A DNA stretch of 64,000 bases from Mycobacterium kiyosense (GTDB lineage Bacteria > Actinomycetota > Actinomycetes > Mycobacteriales > Mycobacteriaceae), in the NCBI GenBank assembly GCA_021654635.1, contig AP025179.1:682001-746000 (forward strand). Direction: 5' to 3'. The notes below the pieces were generated by a model. The model had not been told where the DNA came from and made no database searches. It saw only the letters and a program-made list of their open reading frames with translations. The position numbers were made by a program, and so were the translations under genes. Positions within the stretch are counted from its first letter, which is position 1. Every line of letters starts with the position of its first letter. Of the stretch, positions 31,495-41,587 are shown in pieces.

Positions 31495-32247
31495 TCAGGC
31501 CCAGGCGCTCCAGAAGCGGGTCAATATCCCGCCGGCCTGAGCCAGCCGCGGCGGCACGCCGGAAAGGCCGAAAAGCCAGTACACCGACTCGAAGAACCAC
31601 TGATTCAACCCCGGCGCCAACAGCACGACCAGCAGGACGAACAGGCCGAACTGCTTGGCCGGCGCCACCGCGCGCTGCGTCTGCGGGCTCAGGTGCGGCT
31701 CCAGCGCGTCATAGCCGTCCAAGCCCGGAATCGGCAACAGGTTCAGCACTACCGCGGTGACCTGCAGAAAACCCAGAAACGCCAGACCCGCCGCCAGCAC
31801 CCAGTGCGCCGGATCGTAGAACACCCGTGTCGCCGTCAAAAGCAGCACTGCCAGAACAAGATTCATCGTCGGGCCGGCCAGGCTGACCAGGGTCCGGCGT
31901 GCCGGCGTCATGAACGAGGTCTGTAAATACACCGCGGCGCCCGGCAGCCCGATCCCGCCCAGCGCGATGAAGATCATCGGCAGCACCAGCGACAGCCCGG
32001 GGCTGGCGTAGCGCCGCGGATCCAGGTCCAGGTAGCCGCGGACGGCCACATCGTGGTCGCCGAAGCGCCAGGCGGTGTAGGCGTGCCCGAACTCGTGTAG
32101 GCACAGCGACACCAGCCACCCGGCGATGACGAGGATGAACACCCCCGCGTACGCCATCGGCCGCACCGATGATCCGGCGGTCCAGGCCAGCGCCGCACCC
32201 ACGGCCGTCGCTCCGATCAGGCCGAGGAAGACCGGGCTGGGGCGCAC
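31495..32247 (-). CDS. rip2: Site-2-type intramembrane metalloprotease (Rip2-like, M50)
   Basis: A 250-aa multi-pass membrane protein with the M50 zinc motif LHEFGHAYTAW (HExxH, ~residues 51-61). The second active-site motif is LLPIPGLDGYDAL (~170), supplying the Asp ligand. It is the homologue of M. tuberculosis Rv0359 (Rip2). It lacks a PDZ domain, like the SpoIVFB/Rip2-Rip3 group. It probably cuts transmembrane segments of regulatory proteins; its substrate is not known from context. Confidence 0.85.
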   Translation of the reverse strand: MRPSPVFLGLIGATAVGAALAWTAGSSVRPMAYAGVFILVIAGWLVSLCLHEFGHAYTAWRFGDHDVAVRGYLDLDPRRYASPGLSLVLPMIFIALGGIGLPGAAVYLQTSFMTPARRTLVSLAGPTMNLVLAVLLLTATRVFYDPAHWVLAAGLAFLGFLQVTAVVLNLLPIPGLDGYDALEPHLSPQTQRAVAPAKQFGLFVLLVVLLAPGLNQWFFESVYWLFGLSGVPPRLAQAGGILTRFWSAWA

Positions 32248-32256
32248 CGGTCGAAA

Positions 32257-32910
32257 CTACCGAACCTGTAGCCACCCTTCGACGTTGCGGTAGAACGTCG
32301 AGCGTCGCACCGCCCGCGGCGCCGGCACCCCGTCGCGCAGCACGGTCGCTCCGGTGGTGCCGAGCTGGGCCGCGCGCCCGCCGACCCAGCGTCTGATCCA
32401 GCGGCCCGGCAGACAGGCCCGCAGGCCCGGCACCGCCAGCGTCGGCTCGACCCACAGCTCGGCGGCCTCGCCGTCGAACAGCACCGCGTCGTCGACCACC
32501 GCCTCGCCGCGGATCGTCGTGGCCCCCTCGACCGGCAGCCAGCGGGCGCGCCCGACCAGCACCGTGCCGGTCTCGTCGCGGATCAACGGCACCCGGCTGG
32601 CGCTGCCGTGCCGCGCCCGACGCGCCGCACGCCGACCGGCCGGCAACCGGTAGGCGCGGGTGGCACGGGTCCGCCGCCGGGGCGCATACGCCACCTCGAC
32701 ATCCAGCCGGTCGGCGCGCAGCAGGCGACGCAGCACCATGGCCAGGTCGGCGTCGGAACCCACCACCACCAGCCGCTGGCAGTCGGCCAGCAGCGCGTCG
32801 ACGCCGTCGGACGTCGCAGCGCGGTGGGTGGGCAGATCAGCCAGGCCGCGCGGCACCGGCTTGTCGTCGAACAGCAAGACGGCGGCGGGCGGCTGATGGT
32901 CGGCTTTCAT
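32257..32910 (-). CDS. Conserved hypothetical protein, Rv0358-like
   Basis: A 217-aa protein from ATG 32910 (MKADHQPPAAVLLFDDKP). An internal stretch LVVVGSDADLAMVLRRLLRADRLDVEVAY resembles the N-terminal part of lipid/diacylglycerol kinase-like folds. An Arg-rich turn and a beta-rich C-terminal half follow (TVLVGRARWLPVEGATTIRGEAVVDD). This matches M. tuberculosis Rv0358 by size and position. No catalytic residues can be assigned. It is divergent from purA (~105 bp between starts). Confidence 0.7.
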   Translation of the reverse strand: MKADHQPPAAVLLFDDKPVPRGLADLPTHRAATSDGVDALLADCQRLVVVGSDADLAMVLRRLLRADRLDVEVAYAPRRRTRATRAYRLPAGRRAARRARHGSASRVPLIRDETGTVLVGRARWLPVEGATTIRGEAVVDDAVLFDGEAAELWVEPTLAVPGLRACLPGRWIRRWVGGRAAQLGTTGATVLRDGVPAPRAVRRSTFYRNVEGWLQVR

Positions 32911-32955
32911 GCGTTTTGGCAGCATTTTTGAGGTTCTCGGGGCACCGCAGGATAG

Positions 32956-34958
<2,003 letters not shown>

Positions 34959-35123
34959 CAGCGCCCTAACGCCGCCCTGGGGTCCGGCGCGGTGATACGT
35001 CGCGGCTGGTCTCGAAGCACATTTGGCACTCATATGCGTCGCGAAATGAGTCAAGACGCGGCGTTCTCGCCCCCCGCACCTATCCTTGTCGGCGAGACAA
35101 CTCACGACGGAGGGGGTGACTGC

Positions 35124-36404
35124 TTGACCGAGCGGCAGGAGACCGGCGCGCAGGATCGCCCAGCGGCTGAGGGTGCTACGGCGATCTGGTCCGTCGAGAA
35201 ACCGACGGAAGCGCCCGCGACAGCCGAACCGCTCGAGCCGCAAGACCCGGAACCGGAAAACGAGGCCGGGCCGAGATTGCTGCTGCTGGGCACCGACGAC
35301 GCCGGCGAGGAGTTGACCGTCGCGCTGCAGCGGCTTGGCGCGGAGGTAATGACCGCCGACGCCGAGACGCTCACCGACGCCGAGGAGCTCACCGCGGTGC
35401 TGGTTAGCCTGCAACCTGACTTCGTGGTGACGCGCACCGATGCGGTCGTGTTCGGGGCCCTCGAAGCGTTCGAGTCGGCCGAGGGCCAAGACGTCGAGTG
35501 GGTACCGAGTTTGCGTGCGGCCCGGCTCATCGCCGACCGCGAGGGCCTGCGCCGCCACGCCGCCGATGAGCTGGGCCTGCCGACTGCGCCGTTCTGGTTC
35601 GTCGACTCGCTGGCCGAACTGGAGGCGGTGGCCGCGCACGCCGGCTTCCCGTTGCTGGTCAAACCGGTCGCCGGTCCGAGCGGGCAGGGCCGATCGGTGG
35701 TGCGGACGCCCGAGGAGGTCGCGCCGGCCTGGGAGCGCGCGGGCCGGGGTGGCCGGGTGTGGGCCGAGACAGTGGTCGATGTCGAGTTTTTTGGTCACGC
35801 TGATCGTTGTCCGCAGCGAAGGCCCGTCCGGGCCGGTCATCGAGTTCTGCAGCCCGATCGGTCATCGCAGCAACGGCGCCGACGGGCTGGAGTCCTGGCA
35901 GCCTCAGCAAATGAGCACCGCCGCGCTGGACGCGGCCAAGTCGATCGCCGCGCGCATCGTTAAGTCCTTGGGTGGGCGCGGCGTCTTCGGCGTCGAACTG
36001 ATGATCAACGGGGACGAGGTGTACTTCAGCGAGGTCGCTGCGGGTCCCAGCGACAGCGCCTGGGTGACGCTGCGTAGCCAGCGGCTTTCGGCGTTCGAGT
36101 TGCAGGCCCGGGCGATTCTGGGGGTAGCGGTGGACACCATGATGGTGTCGCCGGGCGCCGCCCGGGTGTGATCACCCGTGGCCCCTCCGCGCCGGGCGCC
36201 GCGCCCAGCGGCGATTTGCTCGCCGCGGCCCTGGCCGTGCCCGAGAGCGACGTGCGGGTGTTCGATCCGGCCGCCTCGGCTGGCTCGGATGCGGCGCCGC
36301 CCAGCTCGGGGCTGGCGCTGGCCACCGCGCCCGAGTTGGCCGTCGCCCGGGACCGCGCCCGGCAGGTCGCTGCCAGGCTGAATGTGCGAGACTCGCGCGC
36401 GTGA
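35124..36404 (+). pseudogene. purT: Formate-dependent GAR transformylase PurT, two frame breaks
   Basis: ATP-grasp protein. TTG 35124 is chosen because GGAGGGGG lies 8 nt upstream. Frame one holds the N-terminal Rossmann-like domain (RLLLLGTDDAGEELTVALQRLGAEV) and the ATP-grasp start (GFPLLVKPVAGPSGQGRSVV). Removing one T from 35787-35792 joins the second frame (FLVTLIVVRSEG; GVFGVELMINGDEVYFSEVA). A second break at 36166-36170 (GTGTG) separates the end (VITRGPSAP... NVRDSR). Restored length is ~425 aa (M. tuberculosis PurT, 419). It formylates GAR using formate and ATP in purine synthesis. Its last bases overlap the rhodanese start. Confidence 0.85.
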
Positions 36405-36820
36405 GTTACGCAGGAGACATCACGCCGCTCGAGGCCTGGAAAGTGTTGACCGAGAATCCGCACGCCGTGCTGGTGGACGTGCGCACCGATGCCGAATGGA
36501 GTTTCGTCGGCGTCCCGGATCTGTCCAGCCTCGGCCGTGACGTGGTGTTCGTCGAGTGGAACAAGTCCAGCGGTCAGCACAACGAGAATTTCCTCGCCGA
36601 GCTCCAAGAGCAGATCCCGGACTCCGGCGAGACCGAGCGGCCGCTGGTGTTCCTGTGCCGTTCGGGTAACCGGTCCATCGGCGCCGCCGAGGTGGCCACC
36701 GAGGCGGGCCTGACGCCGTCGTACAACGTGCTGGACGGCTTCGAAGGTCAGCTCGACGCCCAGGGCCATCGTGGCGGAACGGGGTGGCGCGCGGTCGGAC
36801 TGCCGTGGAAGCAAGGTTGA
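36401..36820 (+). CDS. Rhodanese-like sulfurtransferase, Rv0390-like
   Basis: A 139-aa single rhodanese domain: VLVDVRTDAEWSFVGVPDL (~residues 23-41), and the active-site loop LVFLCRSGNRSIGAAEVA with catalytic Cys near residue 86. It carries persulfide sulfur. It overlaps purT (GTGA) and metZ (TGATG). The coupling to metZ, which incorporates sulfide into homocysteine, suggests a role in sulfur delivery or sulfide handling for that reaction (inference). Confidence 0.85.
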   Translation: MSYAGDITPLEAWKVLTENPHAVLVDVRTDAEWSFVGVPDLSSLGRDVVFVEWNKSSGQHNENFLAELQEQIPDSGETERPLVFLCRSGNRSIGAAEVATEAGLTPSYNVLDGFEGQLDAQGHRGGTGWRAVGLPWKQG

Positions 36821-38013
36821 TGAACGGGCTGCCGGACGGTGTCAGCCAGGCCACTCTCGGGGTGCGCGGCGGCCTGACCCGCTCGGGGTTCGAAGAGACC
36901 TCCGAGGCGATGTTTCTGACGTCGGGTTACGTGTATCCGTCGGCGTCGGTGGCCGAGCAGTCGTTCACCGGCGAGGTCGACCACTACGTCTACTCGCGCT
37001 ACGGCAATCCGACGGTGAACATGTTCCAGGAACGCCTGCGGCTGATCGAGGGCGCTCCGGCGGCGTTCGCGACGGCCAGTGGGATGGCCGCGGTGTTCGT
37101 GTCGCTGGGTGCGCTGCTGGGCGCCGGTGACCGGTTGGTGGCCGCGCGCAGCCTGTTCGGCTCGTGTTTCGTGGTGTGCAACGAGATCCTGCCGCGCTGG
37201 GGCGTGCAGACCGTGTTCGTCGACGGCGACGACCTGTCCCAGTGGGAGCAGGCTCTCTCGGTACCCACCCAGGCGGTGTTCTTCGAGACGCCGTCCAATC
37301 CGATGCAGTCGCTGGTCGACATCGCCGCGGTGACCGAGCTGGCGCATGCCGCCGGAGCAAAGGTGGTGTTGGACAACGTCTTCGCCACTCCTTTGCTACA
37401 GCAGGGTTTCCCGCTCGGGGTGGACGTGGTGGTTTATTCCGGCACCAAGCACATCGACGGGCAGGGCCGGGTACTCGGTGGCGCCATTCTGGGCGACAAA
37501 GAATACATCGACGGCCCGGTGCAGAAACTGATGCGGCACACCGGCCCGGCGATGAGCGCCTTCAATGCGTGGGTGCTGCTCAAAGGCCTTGAGACGCTTG
37601 CGGTTCGAGTCCAGTACAGCAACGCTTCCGCGCAGCGCATCGCCGAATTCCTGGAAGGTCATCCGGCGGTGAGTTGGGTGCGCTACCCGTTCCTGCCGTC
37701 ACATCCGCAGTACGACCTCGCCAAGCGGCAGATGTCCGGCGGCGGAACGGTTGTCACGTTCGAACTTAAGGCCGACGACGGCGACTACAAGCAACGCGCC
37801 TTCGAGGTGCTGGACAAGTTGCAGTTGATCGACATCTCCAACAACCTCGGTGACGCGAAATCGCTTGTGACGCACCCGGCTACGACAACGCACCGGGCGA
37901 TGGGACCAGAGGGCCGGGCCGCGATCGGGCTCGGCGACGGCGTGGTGCGCATCTCGGTGGGCCTGGAGGGCACCGACGACCTGATCGCCGATATCGATAG
38001 GGCGCTGCGTTAG
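36820..38013 (+). CDS. metZ: O-succinylhomoserine sulfhydrylase
   Basis: A 397-aa Cys/Met-metabolism PLP enzyme. The PLP lysine is in VVYSGTKHIDGQGRVLGG (~residue 210). YSRYGNPTVNMFQERL binds substrate and cofactor phosphate, and ATASGMAAVF is present. The C-terminal SLVTHPATTTHRAM matches the family. It forms homocysteine from O-succinyl- or O-acetylhomoserine and sulfide. Same position as M. tuberculosis Rv0391. It is translationally coupled to the rhodanese. Confidence 0.93.
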   Translation: MNGLPDGVSQATLGVRGGLTRSGFEETSEAMFLTSGYVYPSASVAEQSFTGEVDHYVYSRYGNPTVNMFQERLRLIEGAPAAFATASGMAAVFVSLGALLGAGDRLVAARSLFGSCFVVCNEILPRWGVQTVFVDGDDLSQWEQALSVPTQAVFFETPSNPMQSLVDIAAVTELAHAAGAKVVLDNVFATPLLQQGFPLGVDVVVYSGTKHIDGQGRVLGGAILGDKEYIDGPVQKLMRHTGPAMSAFNAWVLLKGLETLAVRVQYSNASAQRIAEFLEGHPAVSWVRYPFLPSHPQYDLAKRQMSGGGTVVTFELKADDGDYKQRAFEVLDKLQLIDISNNLGDAKSLVTHPATTTHRAMGPEGRAAIGLGDGVVRISVGLEGTDDLIADIDRALR

Positions 38014-38035
38014 CCCGCGTTGGACCGCGCGAGAG

Positions 38036-38152
38036 TCAGCCGTGCGTCGCTTCGGATGCCGCGGTATTGGCAGAACCCAATGTCGAACCGATGTCGGCGA
38101 TCGTGCGCGACGCGGCGGCGAGCGCGTCGGGCGCAGCATTCAGAAAGGACAT
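38036..38152 (-). pseudogene. Truncated PE-family gene remnant
   Basis: A 38-codon frame from ATG 38152 reads MSFLNAAPDALAAASRTIAD and then IGSTLGSANTAASEATHG, followed by TGA. This matches the N-terminus of mycobacterial PE proteins (MSF..AAPE.L.AAA.DL..IGS.L..AN.AA..PT). A full PE domain is ~110 residues, so about two thirds are missing, cut off against the metZ 3' end. No PPE or ESX gene is adjacent. The 218 bp between this and ndhA show no other gene. It may be too short to function; expression is not known. Confidence 0.75.
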
Positions 38153-38370
38153 GTCATCCCCAGCCCGCTGTAAGCGATTGTGAACACCGTCCCGAAACGG
38201 TGAGCTGACGTTAAGCGCCGTCCGCGTTGCAAATGTCCGATTTCCGAACCTGGCAGGCTATCTCAAGCTGATTCACAGCAAACTGCCAAAGGCTCGGTCG
38301 GCCACGTTCCCGCGGTCCACCGCCCGTCGCAGGATGTGCAGGCGAACACCAGGCCGGCGGCGGGAGCGAG

Positions 38371-39783
38371 CTACCCCGCCGCCTTGCGTTCGGCCTCGTC
38401 GGTTTGTTCGGCGGCGGCCAGCGCCCCCTGCTCGGCTTGCTCCTCCATCCAGTTGGTCACCACGCGGGCGTAGATCATCTGGCTGGTGATGGCCATCTGC
38501 CCGCGGGTGCGGCCCAGGAACGAGATGCCCCAGGAGAACATGGCGGCGAGTCGGTTGCGGTGGCCGACCAGGTAGATGAGGTGCAGCAGCAGCCACGCCA
38601 ACCAGGCGAAGAAGCCGGCGAACTCGATCTTGCCGATCTGCGCGACGGCGCTGTACCGCGAGACCAGCGCCATGCTGCCCTTGTCGTGGTACTTGAAGGG
38701 CTCGCGGGTGGCGGGATCGTCGTGGCCCTTGACGATGTGTTTGATGACATTGGTGACGTAGCGTGCGCCCTGGATGGCGCCCTGGGCCATGCCGGGCACC
38801 CCGGGTACCGAGGTGAGGTCGCCGACGACGAAGACGTTCGGGTGTCCCTTCACGGTCAGGTCGGGCTCGACGATCACTCGTCCGGCGCGGTCGGTTTCGG
38901 TGCCGTCGGACTGCTCGGCGAGCATCTTGCCCAGCGGGCTGGCTTGCACGCCGGCCGCCCAGACTTTGCAGGCGCAGCCGATGCGACGCTCGGTGCCGTC
39001 TTTGTCCTTGACGGTGATGCCCTGGTAGTCGACGGCGGTCACCATCGCGTTGAGCTGGACCTCGACGTCCATCTTCTCCAGCCGCCGCTGCGCTTTGAGG
39101 CCCAGCTTCTCGCCCATCGGCGGCAGCACCGCGGGTGCGGCGTCGAGCAGGATCACCCGGCAATCCGTGGGGGTGATGGTGCGAAACGCCCCGGCCAGGG
39201 TGCGCTCGGCGAGCTGGACGATCTCGCCGGCCAACTCGACGCCGGTGGGCCCGGCGCCGACCACCACAAAGGTCAGCCGTCGTTCCCGCTCGGCCGGGTC
39301 GAGCGCGACCTCGGCGGCCTCGAACGAGCTCAGGATGCGGCCGCGCAGTTCCAGGGCGTCGTCGATGGTCTTCATGCCGGGGGCGTAGGTGGCGAATTCG
39401 TCGTTGCCGAAGTAGGACTGCTGCGCACCCGACGCCACGATCAGGCTGTCGTAGGACGTCACGGTCCACATGCCCATCAGGTGCGACGTGACCGTCTTCG
39501 CGTTCAGATCGACCTCGCTGACCTCGCCCCACAGCACCCGCACGTTCTTCTGCTTGCGCAGGATGAGCCGGGTGGTGGGGGCGATGTCGCCTTCGGACAG
39601 AATGCCGGTCGCCACCTGGTACAGCAGCGGCTGGAACAGGTGGGTGGTGGTCTTGGAGATCAGTGTGACCCGCACGTCGGCCCGCTTGAGATTCCTGGCC
39701 GCGTTCAAGCCGCCGAACCCGCTTCCGATGATGACGACGTGATGGCGTTTGTCGGCCGAGGGTTCGCTGGCTACGGGCGTCAT
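38371..39783 (-). CDS. ndhA: Type II NADH dehydrogenase
   Basis: A 470-aa non-proton-pumping NADH:menaquinone oxidoreductase, the same length as M. tuberculosis NdhA (Rv0392c), also next to metZ. The FAD motif is VVIIGSGFGGLNAARNL (~residues 18-34), the NADH motif FVVVGAGPTGVELAGEI (~170-186), and the second FAD site NVFVVGDLTSVPG. A C-terminal amphipathic/hydrophobic region (FAWLAWLLLHLIYLVGH) anchors it to the membrane. ATG 39783 has AGGAGG just upstream, so a longer in-frame extension is rejected. Confidence 0.92.
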   Translation of the reverse strand: MTPVASEPSADKRHHVVIIGSGFGGLNAARNLKRADVRVTLISKTTTHLFQPLLYQVATGILSEGDIAPTTRLILRKQKNVRVLWGEVSEVDLNAKTVTSHLMGMWTVTSYDSLIVASGAQQSYFGNDEFATYAPGMKTIDDALELRGRILSSFEAAEVALDPAERERRLTFVVVGAGPTGVELAGEIVQLAERTLAGAFRTITPTDCRVILLDAAPAVLPPMGEKLGLKAQRRLEKMDVEVQLNAMVTAVDYQGITVKDKDGTERRIGCACKVWAAGVQASPLGKMLAEQSDGTETDRAGRVIVEPDLTVKGHPNVFVVGDLTSVPGVPGMAQGAIQGARYVTNVIKHIVKGHDDPATREPFKYHDKGSMALVSRYSAVAQIGKIEFAGFFAWLAWLLLHLIYLVGHRNRLAAMFSWGISFLGRTRGQMAITSQMIYARVVTNWMEEQAEQGALAAAEQTDEAERKAAG

Positions 39784-39931
39784 GGTCCTCCTTGGAGTCG
39801 CATCGGGTGACTGCGGCGCAGTTACACCGTACGTCGCCGCGCCGAGTGCCGTCTGCAGGCGGGTGCGCTCATATGGCCCGGTCCGGCCGGGCGGCGACGC
39901 GATTCGCGGCGGACTTCGCCGACACGGTAAC

Positions 39932-39950
39932 TTAGGCATGCCTAACGAAA
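39932..39950 (+). promoter_or_regulatory. DtxR/IdeR-like palindrome before the P450 gene
   Basis: The core TTAGGCATGCCTAA is a perfect 14-bp palindrome. Read as a 19-mer on the minus strand, it matches 14 of 19 bases of the IdeR box TTAGGTTAGGCTAACCTAA. It ends 12 bp before the P450 TTG start and lies ~150 bp from the divergent ndhA start. The half-site spacing differs from a classic iron box, so a related regulator such as MntR is possible. Confidence 0.45.
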
Positions 39951-39962
39951 GGGTGTGACACG

Positions 39963-41516
39963 TTGACCGCTGCGGAAGAGCCGCTGTATCGGCCGTTCGA
40001 GCCGGCGGGCGAGGACACTCACGCGGACCTGCCGCCGGTGATCGCGCCCGTCGTGCCGGATGAGGGCCGGTTGTCCAGCGGCCGGCTCAGCGTGGTCGGT
40101 GCGCTACGGGAAGATCCGCTGTGGCCCACCCGGCTGTCGGTACCCACCCTGCTGGGCGCCGTACGCGGGTACGGGCGTCCGTTGCCGTTGCCGCCGGGAC
40201 CGGCCGGGCTGCCGGTCGTCGGCTCCTTCTTCGAGCTGCGCCGCGACCCCTTCGAGCTGATCAGCCGCGGCGCCGCCACTTACGGCGACATGTTCCGCAT
40301 CCCGATGCCGCTGCTGGACATGGTCGCGGTCACTCACCCGGACCTGTTGCGCGAGTTCATGGACGACGCCGACGGCCGGTACAGCCGCTACGACCTGCTG
40401 GGTCCGCTGCTGAAGGTGATCGGCGCCAACAGCATCATGCTGGAAGGCCCGAAATTGCGGGAGCGCCGCAAGATGCTGATGCCGATGTTCACCCGTCGGC
40501 ACCTGACGACGATGGCCGACGTGTTCTGCAGCGAGTTCGACGAACGCCTCGCCGGCTGGTCGTCGTTCGCCGGGACCGGTCAGCCGGTGGACCTGCAGTA
40601 CGAGATCTCGCTGATGACGTTGAAGGTCTACCTGAAGACGTTGTTCTCCGCCTCGATCGGGGAGCAGGAGTTGCGCCGGCTCGACGCCGACATGCGGGCC
40701 ATCACCGGACTGCTCGGCCTGACCACGCTGATGGTCCCGTTCCCCAATCTCCTTCCGCGCAAAGGCCGTTCGAGTCTGCTGCCGGCGTTGGCACGGATCT
40801 ACCGGCTGGTCGGCCGGCTGATCAAGGACCGCAAGAAACACCCGTCGGAGACGCCGGACTTCCTGGACACTTTGCTCGACGCGCGGTACGAGGACGGCTC
40901 GCCGATCAACCGGGCCGACCTGGCGGCCGAGATCGTCGGCCTGCTCGGCGGCGCCTACGACCCCACCGGCGCGGCCCTGACCTGGACGGTGGCCCTGCTG
41001 CTGAAGAACCCCGACAGCCTGACCAGGCTGTACGGCGAGGTCGACGCGCTGAACGGCGCGTTGCCCAACTTCGACGACGTGTCGCGGCTGAGCTGGACCA
41101 AAGCGTGCTTCGACGAGGGTCAGCGCATGCAGGGGCACCCGTTCTTCCCGCGGTTCTGCATGGCCGACAACGAACTCGGCGGCTACCGGCTGCCGAAACT
41201 CACGCTGGTGGGGGCCTCGATGTCGGTGGTGCACCGCGACCCGCGCTGGTGGCCGGAGCCCGACCGCTTCGACCCGATGCGGTTCCTGGACCCCGAGCAG
41301 GTGCGGGCGCGGCCGAGGCTGGCGTTCATGCCGTTCAGCTCCGGCCAGCATTTCTGCCTCGGCACCACCATGGCCTATATGGCGGCGCAGTTCTTCCTGA
41401 CGATGCTGTTCCAGCGTTTCCGGCTCAGCGTGCCCGACGGCTGGCAGCCCGAGCCGCAGTTCACCTTCTCGGTGATGGTGAAGGGCGGTCTGCCGGCGGT
41501 CTTGACCCGCGCTTGA
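39963..41516 (+). CDS. Cytochrome P450
   Basis: A 517-aa P450. The haem-thiolate loop is FMPFSSGQHFCLGTTMAY (Cys ~residue 464). The ExxR motif is in FDEGQRMQG. The I-helix reads GLLGGAYDPTGAALTW, with Pro replacing the first Thr of the usual D-T-T. The first ~60 residues are an acidic/Pro extension before PLPPGPAGLPVVGSF, making it longer than most bacterial P450s. TTG start with GAAAGGG upstream. It is convergent with the TPP-enzyme operon and carries an IdeR-like site at its start, so it may belong to the same system. Substrate unknown. Confidence 0.88.
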   Translation: MTAAEEPLYRPFEPAGEDTHADLPPVIAPVVPDEGRLSSGRLSVVGALREDPLWPTRLSVPTLLGAVRGYGRPLPLPPGPAGLPVVGSFFELRRDPFELISRGAATYGDMFRIPMPLLDMVAVTHPDLLREFMDDADGRYSRYDLLGPLLKVIGANSIMLEGPKLRERRKMLMPMFTRRHLTTMADVFCSEFDERLAGWSSFAGTGQPVDLQYEISLMTLKVYLKTLFSASIGEQELRRLDADMRAITGLLGLTTLMVPFPNLLPRKGRSSLLPALARIYRLVGRLIKDRKKHPSETPDFLDTLLDARYEDGSPINRADLAAEIVGLLGGAYDPTGAALTWTVALLLKNPDSLTRLYGEVDALNGALPNFDDVSRLSWTKACFDEGQRMQGHPFFPRFCMADNELGGYRLPKLTLVGASMSVVHRDPRWWPEPDRFDPMRFLDPEQVRARPRLAFMPFSSGQHFCLGTTMAYMAAQFFLTMLFQRFRLSVPDGWQPEPQFTFSVMVKGGLPAVLTRA

Positions 41517-41587
41517 TTTATCCCGCGAGTGTGACGATCCCGACGCACGCGCGGCGGGTTGCGACGTGAAATTCGCTGTCGGCCAGG

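Noticed and set aside
38020..38208. 62-aa plus-strand frame after metZ
   Set aside because: Arg/Ser-rich with no similarity; the opposite strand encodes a clear PE N-terminus instead.
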